From Streptomyces indicus (GTDB lineage Bacteria; Actinomycetota; Actinomycetes; Streptomycetales; Streptomycetaceae), in the NCBI RefSeq assembly GCF_900100315.1, contig NZ_FNFF01000001.1, positions 496,001 to 560,000 of the forward strand: 64,000 bases of DNA, read 5' to 3'. Under the pieces are notes generated by a model that saw nothing but the letters and a program-made list of their open reading frames with translations, had not been told where the DNA came from and made no database searches. Positions 57,164 through 64,000 of the stretch are shown here, piece by piece (the stretch's first letter is position 1; every line of letters begins with the position of its first letter). Both the position numbers and the translations under genes were made by a program.

Positions 57164-59584
57164 ATGGAAAGCCCCACCCCGGAGCCCCACATGCAAGCCC
57201 AGGACCCGAACATCCGCATCCGCGGCGCCCGCGAGCACAACCTCAAGGCCGTCGACGTGGACATCCCCCGCGACCACCTTGTCGTGTTCACCGGCGTCTC
57301 CGGCTCCGGCAAGTCCTCCCTCGCCTTCGGCACCCTCTACGCCGAGGCCCAGCGCCGCTACTTCGAGTCGGTCGCCCCGTACGCCCGCCGTCTGATCCAC
57401 CAGATCGGGGCCCCGAAGGTCGCGGAGATCACGGGCCTGCCGCCGGCCGTCTCGCTCCAGCAGCGCCGCGCCACGCCCACCTCGCGCTCCAGCGTCGGTA
57501 CGGTCACCACGCTCTCGAACTCCCTGCGGATGCTCTTCTCGCGCGCGGGCGACTACCCCGCCGGCGCCGAGCGCCTCGACTCCGACGCGTTCTCGCCGAA
57601 CACCGCCGCGGGCGCCTGCCCCGCCTGCCACGGCCTGGGCCGCGTCCACCGTACGACCGAGGCCCTGCTCGTCCCCGACCCGTCGCTCTCGATCCGCGAG
57701 GGCGCGATCGCCGCGTGGCCCGGCGCGTGGCAGGGCAAGAACCTGCGCGACATCCTCGACGCGCTCGGTTACGACGTGGACCGGCCCTGGCGCGACCTCG
57801 ACCGGGCCGACCGCGACTGGATCCTGTTCACCGAGGAGCAGCCGGTCGTCACCGTGCACCCGGTGCGCGACGCGGACCGGATCCAACGCCCTTACCAGGG
57901 CACGTACATGAGCGCCCGGCACTACGTCCTCAAGACCTTCGCGGAGTCCAAGAGCCAGAGCCTGCGCGCCAAGGCCGAGCGCTTCCTGGAGAGCACGCCG
58001 TGCTCGTCCTGCGGCGGCAGCCGGCTGCGCCCCGAGGCGCTCGCCGTCACGTTCGCCGGCCGTACGATCGCGGACCTCGCCGCACTCCCCCTCGACCGCT
58101 TCGCCGCACTGCTCGGCACGGCGGACACCGGTGACGAGACGGTCCGTGTCCTCACCGAAGACCTGCTGGCCCGGATCGCCGTCGTCACCGAGCTCGGCCT
58201 CGGCTATCTGAGCCTGGACCGCGCCACCCCCACTCTCTCCGCGGGCGAGCTCCAACGCCTGCGCCTGGCCACGCAGTTGCGCTCCGGCCTGTTCGGCGTC
58301 GTGTACGTGCTCGACGAGCCGTCGGCCGGTCTGCACCCGGCCGACACCGAAGCGCTGCTCACCGTGCTGCGCCGGCTCAAGGCGGCGGGCAACTCGGTCT
58401 GCGTGGTCGAGCACCACCTGGACGTCGTGCGCGAGGCGGACTGGCTGGTCGACGTGGGTCCGGGCGCCGGTGAGCATGGCGGGCGCGTGCTGCACAGCGG
58501 GCCGGTCGCCGGGCTCGCGGCGGTCGAGGAGTCCGCGACGGCGCGCCACCTGTTCGCCCGCGGACCCGCACCGGTACGCGAACTCCGTACCCCCAAGGGG
58601 TGGTTGAAGCTCACCGGGGTCGAGCTGCACAACCTGCGGGGCGTGGACGCGGAGTTCCCGCTCGCGGTGTTCACGGCCGTGACCGGCGTCTCGGGCTCGG
58701 GCAAGTCCACCCTCGTGGGGCAGGTGCTCGCGCCGCTCCTGGACGGGCAGCCGGGGCCGGGAAGGCTGGACGGGGCCGTGGACCGGCTCGTCCAGGTGGA
58801 CCAGCGGCCCATCGGCCGCACCCCGCGCTCCAACCTGGCCACGTACACCGGCCTGTTCGACGTCGTACGCAAGGTCTTCGCCGACTCCGACCAGGCGCGG
58901 GCGCGCGGCTACAAGGCGGGACGGTTCTCGTTCAACGTGGCCGGCGGGCGCTGCGAGACCTGCCAGGGCGAGGGGTTCGTCTCGGTCGAGCTGCTCTTCC
59001 TGCCCAGTACGTACGCGCCCTGCCCGGACTGCCACGGCGCCCGCTACAACCCCGGGACGCTGGAGGTCACGTACCGCGGCCGGAACATCGCCGACGTGCT
59101 CGACCTGTCCGTGGAGGCGGCCGCGAAGTTCCTCGGGGAGATCCCGGCCGCGGCGCGCTCGCTGCGCACGCTGCTCGACGTGGGCCTGGGCCACCTGCGG
59201 CTCGGGCAGCCCGCCACCGAACTGTCCGGCGGCGAGGCGCAGCGGATCAAGCTCGCGACCGAGCTCCAGCGGGCGCGGCGCGGCCACACGCTGTACCTCC
59301 TGGACGAGCCGACCACCGGTCTGCACCCGGCCGATGTCGAGGTGCTGATGCGGCAGTTGCACGGTCTGGTCGACGCCGGCCACTCGGTGATCGTGGTCGA
59401 GCACGACATGGAGGTGGTCGCGGGTGCGGACTGGGTGATCGACCTGGGGCCGGGCGGCGGCGCGGACGGCGGCCGGATCATGGCGGCCGGGACGCCGGCC
59501 GAGGTCGCGCGGACGGCCGGGAGCCGGACCGCCCCGTATCTGGCGGCTCGGCTCGGCAGCGGGACAGGTGGTCGGCGCGGCTGA
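57164..59584 (+). CDS. UvrA-like excinuclease paralogue (UvrA2 type)
   Basis: The product is 806 residues from the ATG at 57164; the ATG at 57191 has a better-placed GGAG and may be the true start. Two ABC ATPase halves: Walker [19 protein letters not shown] and [17 protein letters not shown]; signatures [19 protein letters not shown] and [20 protein letters not shown]; Walker [14 protein letters not shown] and [13 protein letters not shown]. Zinc fingers include CSSCGGSRL and CETCQGEG...CPDCHGAR. It is about 150-200 residues shorter than housekeeping UvrA, missing much of the UvrB-binding/insertion part, as in UvrA2/DrrC-type proteins linked to DNA-drug tolerance. It stands alone, without UvrB. 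Confidence 0.85.
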   Translation: MESPTPEPHMQAQDPNIRIRGAREHNLKAVDVDIPRDHLVVFTGVSGSGKSSLAFGTLYAEAQRRYFESVAPYARRLIHQIGAPKVAEITGLPPAVSLQQRRATPTSRSSVGTVTTLSNSLRMLFSRAGDYPAGAERLDSDAFSPNTAAGACPACHGLGRVHRTTEALLVPDPSLSIREGAIAAWPGAWQGKNLRDILDALGYDVDRPWRDLDRADRDWILFTEEQPVVTVHPVRDADRIQRPYQGTYMSARHYVLKTFAESKSQSLRAKAERFLESTPCSSCGGSRLRPEALAVTFAGRTIADLAALPLDRFAALLGTADTGDETVRVLTEDLLARIAVVTELGLGYLSLDRATPTLSAGELQRLRLATQLRSGLFGVVYVLDEPSAGLHPADTEALLTVLRRLKAAGNSVCVVEHHLDVVREADWLVDVGPGAGEHGGRVLHSGPVAGLAAVEESATARHLFARGPAPVRELRTPKGWLKLTGVELHNLRGVDAEFPLAVFTAVTGVSGSGKSTLVGQVLAPLLDGQPGPGRLDGAVDRLVQVDQRPIGRTPRSNLATYTGLFDVVRKVFADSDQARARGYKAGRFSFNVAGGRCETCQGEGFVSVELLFLPSTYAPCPDCHGARYNPGTLEVTYRGRNIADVLDLSVEAAAKFLGEIPAAARSLRTLLDVGLGHLRLGQPATELSGGEAQRIKLATELQRARRGHTLYLLDEPTTGLHPADVEVLMRQLHGLVDAGHSVIVVEHDMEVVAGADWVIDLGPGGGADGGRIMAAGTPAEVARTAGSRTAPYLAARLGSGTGGRRG

Positions 59585-59594
59585 GACGCGCGCG

Positions 59595-60140
59595 TCAAAC
59601 CTGGGCGGGCGCGATGAACTGCACGTCCAGGTGGATCTTCACCACCTCGCCGAGCAGACCGGGCGCGAAGGTGAGCCCGAACTCACTCCGCCGGATCTCC
59701 CCCGTGGCCTCGAATCCCGCATGCTTGCCGCCCATCGGCGCATCGGCGACGCCGCCGAACTCCACGGCGAAGGTGACCGGCCGGGTCACGTCCCCGATGG
59801 TCAGCTCACCCTCCATCGTCCAGTCCTCGCCCGCTCCCTTGATGCGCGTCGAACGGAAGCTCATCGTGGGCCGGTTGGCGACGTCGAGGAGGTCGGAGGA
59901 GCGCACGTGGGCGTCACGGTCGGCGTTGCCGGTGTCGATGGACTCCAGGGCCACCGTCGCGGTGACGGAGGAGTCGGCGAGGGTCTCGCCCACGGTCAGG
60001 GTGGCGTCCAGCTGGTCGAAGCGGCCGCGCACCTTGGAGATGCCGAGGTGGCGGATGGTGAAGCCGACGGCGGAGTGGAAGGGGTCGAAGGCCCAGGCGC
60101 CGGCGGACAGGGGGAGCGTGGTGGTCCGTGAGGTCGTCAT
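59595..60140 (-). CDS. YceI family protein
   Basis: The product is 181 residues from the ATG at 60140. The lipocalin-like YceI pattern is clear: GAWAFDPFHSAVGFTIRHLG, ISKVRGRFDQLDATLTVGET, DLLDVANRPTMSFRSTRIKG, VTRPVTFAVEFGGVADAPMG, SEFGLTF. YceI proteins bind long isoprenoid or amphiphilic ligands. No signal peptide is present, so this copy is cytosolic. It is divergent from the XRE regulator at 60286 (145 bp), with the 15-bp repeats between them. Confidence 0.85.
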   Translation of the reverse strand: MTTSRTTTLPLSAGAWAFDPFHSAVGFTIRHLGISKVRGRFDQLDATLTVGETLADSSVTATVALESIDTGNADRDAHVRSSDLLDVANRPTMSFRSTRIKGAGEDWTMEGELTIGDVTRPVTFAVEFGGVADAPMGGKHAGFEATGEIRRSEFGLTFAPGLLGEVVKIHLDVQFIAPAQV

Positions 60141-60184
60141 GGCTCCACCCTCGGGCGCTACGGGCGGACCAGGAAGGCCGGGCC

Positions 60185-60241
60185 GAGGCTGGTCCGGCTG
60201 AGGCTGGTCCGGGGAAGGCTGGCCCGGCGGAGGCTGGTAGT
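60185..60241. repeat. Four 15-bp tandem repeats in the YceI/XRE promoter gap
   Basis: Units GAGGCTGGTCCGGCT and variants begin at 60185, 60200, 60215 and 60230 (the last is partial). They occupy the 145-bp gap between the divergent starts, 44-101 bp upstream of both genes, and may hold regulator-binding sites. Confidence 0.65.
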
Positions 60242-60285
60242 GGCAGGGCCACCCTCCGGCGCCCTGCCCCTCGTACGATCGACGG

Positions 60286-61140
60286 ATGACCGACAACGAG
60301 CTCGGCTCCTTCCTGCGCGCCCGCCGCGAGGCCGTCACACCCGCCGAGGTGGGCCTGCCCGAGGGGCCGCGCCGGCGCACCCCGGGGCTGCGCCGCTCCG
60401 AGCTGGCGATGCTCGCGGACATCAGCGTGGAGTATCTGGCCCGCCTGGAGCAGGGGCGCGACCGCCATCCGTCGCCGCAGGTGCTGGGGGCCCTCTGCGA
60501 CGCGCTGCGGATCCCGCTGGAGGAGCGGCTCTATCTGCGGCAGCTCCTGAAGTCGGAGGAGAGCGACTTCCTGTGCGCGGTCCGGCCGCGTCCGCAGCGC
60601 GAAGTGCGGCCCACCGTACGGGCGTTGCTCGACCGCCTTGAGCCCACCCCGGCGCTGGTGGTCAACTGGCTCGGCGAGATCGCCGCGTACACGGAGGGCT
60701 TCGCACGGCTCGCGCGGCCGCTCGGCATGCTGGACGGCGAGGCGCCGAGCCTGCCGCGCTATGTCCTCACCGATCCGCGGGCGAAGGACGCGTACGCCGA
60801 CTGGGAGCGGGCCGCCGACGAACAGGTGGAGCTGCTGCGCTTCGGCATCACGAAGGGCGACCCGGAGACCACGGAGCTCGCGCAGGAGCTGACGATCACC
60901 GTCGGCGCCGCGTTCACCGACCGCATCGCCGCACCGGCGCGGGTCGCCCGGCGCAGCGGCACGCAGACGCTGGTGCACCCGGAGGCGGGCGAGCTGCGCC
61001 TCGCGTACGAGATCCTGGAGCTGCCGGAGGGCGACGGCCAGCGCATGATCGTGCATCTGCCGGCCGACGAGGCGGCCTCGGCCGCCCTCGATCTGCTCAA
61101 CGGGCGCCGGCCCGGCACGCTGCGGGCCGTCGGCAGCTGA
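60286..61140 (+). CDS. XRE-type regulator with MmyB-like ligand domain
   Basis: The product is 284 residues. Residues 1-85 hold the HTH: NELGSFLRARREAVTPAEVG, RRSELAMLADISVEYLARLE QGRDRHPSPQVLGALCDALR. The C-terminal MmyB-like PAS-type domain has PTPALVVNWLGEIAAYTEGF ARLARPLGMLDGE and GTQTLVHPEAGELRLAYEIL. This pairing is common in actinomycetes and often regulates the divergent gene; here that is the YceI protein gene. Ligand unknown, possibly a fatty or isoprenoid compound. Confidence 0.85.
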   Translation: MTDNELGSFLRARREAVTPAEVGLPEGPRRRTPGLRRSELAMLADISVEYLARLEQGRDRHPSPQVLGALCDALRIPLEERLYLRQLLKSEESDFLCAVRPRPQREVRPTVRALLDRLEPTPALVVNWLGEIAAYTEGFARLARPLGMLDGEAPSLPRYVLTDPRAKDAYADWERAADEQVELLRFGITKGDPETTELAQELTITVGAAFTDRIAAPARVARRSGTQTLVHPEAGELRLAYEILELPEGDGQRMIVHLPADEAASAALDLLNGRRPGTLRAVGS

Positions 61141-61182
61141 GGGGCGCGGCGGCGGACCCCCGCACCCCTCACCGGCCGCCGC

Positions 61183-61928
61183 TCAGCGGCGTGCGACCCT
61201 GCGCTGCGCCCGCAGCCACTCCTTGTTCATCGCCGCGATGGACGGCAGCGGGATGCCCTTCGGGCAGGCCGTGGCGCACTCGCCGGTGAGGGTGCAGCCG
61301 CCGAAGCCCTCCGCGTCCATCTGGTCCACCATGTCGAGCACGCGGGTCTCGCGTTCGGGCGAGCCCTGCGGAAGGACGTTGAGGTGGTTGACCTTGGCCG
61401 AAGTGAACAGCATCGCCGAGCCGTTGGGGCAGGCGGCCACGCACGCCCCGCAGCCGATGCACTCGGCGTGCTCGAAGGCGAAGTCCGCGTCCGGCTTCGG
61501 CACGGGGGTGGCATGTGCCTCGGGGGCCGCACCCGTTGGGGCGGTGATGTAGCCGCCCGCCTGGATGATCCGGTCGAAGGCCGAGCGGTCCACGACGAGG
61601 TCCTTGACCACCGGGAAGGCCGCGGCCCGCCACGGCTCGACGTCGATGGTGTCGCCGTCCTGGAAGGAGCGCATGTGCAGCTGGCAGCTGGTGGTGCGCT
61701 CGGGTCCGTGGGCGTCGCCGTTGATCACCAGCGAGCAGGCGCCGCAGATGCCCTCGCGGCAGTCGTGGTCGAAGGCGACGGGGTCCTCGCCCTTGACGAT
61801 GAGCTCCTCGTTGAGGGTGTCGAGCATCTCCAGGAACGACATGTCCGGGGAGATCCCGTCCACTTCGTACGTGGACATCGCGCCGTCGGCGCCGGCGTTC
61901 TTCTGCCGCCAGACGCGCAGGGTGAGCT

Positions 61929-61932
<4 letters not shown>
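61183..61932 (-). CDS. sdhB: Succinate dehydrogenase / fumarate reductase iron-sulfur subunit
   Basis: The product is 249 residues. The plant-type [2Fe-2S] cluster ligands are in [20 protein letters not shown] and [11 protein letters not shown]. The [4Fe-4S]/[3Fe-4S] ligands are in [20 protein letters not shown] and [20 protein letters not shown]. The ATG overlaps the flavoprotein stop by four bases (ATGA). It carries electrons from FAD to the membrane quinone site. Last gene of the operon in this direction. Quinol-type direction (succinate oxidation or fumarate reduction) cannot be told from sequence. Confidence 0.9.
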
Positions 61933-63878
<1,946 letters not shown>

Positions 63879-63880
63879 GG

Positions 63881-64000
63881 TCAGCTCACCACTCCGGTCA
63901 TGACGGCGACGGGGACGGAGACGAAGCCCAGCGTCAGCACCAGGGCAAGGGCGTTGGCGGTGGCCTTGAGGACCTTGTCGCGGCGCGCGTTGCCCGCGCC
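63881..64000 (-). CDS. sdhC: Succinate dehydrogenase cytochrome b subunit (C-terminal part only)
   Basis: The last 39 codons are visible on the reverse strand, ending [20 protein letters not shown] followed by MTGVVS-stop. This is a membrane helix with a short tail, as expected of the five-helix cytochrome b558-type anchor. The rest lies beyond the window. It is first in the sdhCAB-order operon; the next gene starts 2 bp later. Confidence 0.75.
   Translation of the reverse strand, partial: GAGNARRDKVLKATANALALVLTLGFVSVPVAVMTGVVS

Noticed and set aside
55280..59404. A 1374-codon open frame on the minus strand
   Set aside because: Only the last 162 codons (HAD phosphatase) are real; the rest is antisense to the LLM and UvrA genes and has the Arg/Gly/Val composition of shadow frames in GC-rich DNA.

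Overview
The window is high-GC actinomycete DNA, almost certainly a Streptomyces chromosome. The signs are strong third-position G/C bias, frequent GTG starts, ATGA gene overlaps, DUF6230/DUF6114 proteins, a NarL-type two-component pair with a minimal sensor, and a Streptomyces-type dispersed GC-rich repeat near 57.0 kb. I see no rRNA, tRNA or CRISPR array.

Region 1 (0-17 kb) is core-like. It holds small membrane and hypothetical proteins, a translationally coupled DUF6230-DUF6114-membrane protein operon beside a TetR regulator, and a second TetR gene divergent from an MpaB-type oxygenase across a clear palindromic operator. It continues with a secreted protein, an ABC exporter, a TerD-like protein, a multi-pass acyltransferase-like protein, a cation/proton antiporter and a response regulator/histidine kinase pair.

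Region 2 (17.16-34.08 kb) is an integrated island of about 16.9 kb sitting inside the pirin gene. A 23-bp identical core lies at both ends (17158-17180 and 34057-34079). The left end carries a displaced 54-codon tail of pirin; the right end carries a diverged copy of that tail (42/54 residues identical by eye) that completes the pirin gene. A tyrosine integrase lies next to the left core, and an excisionase-like HTH protein lies 3 kb inside. Cargo includes a frameshifted IS5-type element, an arginase-family protein, an acyl-CoA ligase coupled to a carboxylesterase, an SMP-30 lactonase-like protein, a LysR / CaiB-type CoA-transferase / MatC-type dicarboxylate carrier cluster and a secreted PHB-depolymerase-type esterase. 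There are several broken genes: a second transposase, a PucR tail, a methyltransferase and probably a 5'-truncated PP2C phosphatase. No replication or conjugation genes are visible.

Region 3 (34-64 kb) is core-like again. It contains pirin, an RlmG-like rRNA methyltransferase, a TPR protein preceded by six exact-period 22-bp repeats, and an LPG-synthase-type membrane protein. Next come an FAD disulfide oxidoreductase divergent from thioredoxin, an aromatic module (4-hydroxybenzoate hydroxylase plus aldehyde dehydrogenase, with a divergent LacI regulator), a second LacI gene, an amidase, an NfeD-like/flotillin pair and a GH18 hydrolase. The rest comprises a solitary PemK/MazF-like protein, a PARG-like TIGR02452 protein, an orphan sugar-binding lipoprotein with a DasR-box-like site, dodecin, a HAD phosphatase, an LLM oxidoreductase, a short UvrA paralogue, a YceI protein divergent from an XRE regulator, and an sdhCAB-type succinate dehydrogenase operon cut by the window end.

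Several intergenic gaps carry short tandem repeats with fixed periods (15, 19, 22, 37 and 39 bp). Coordinates and starts are read by eye; no homology search was possible.
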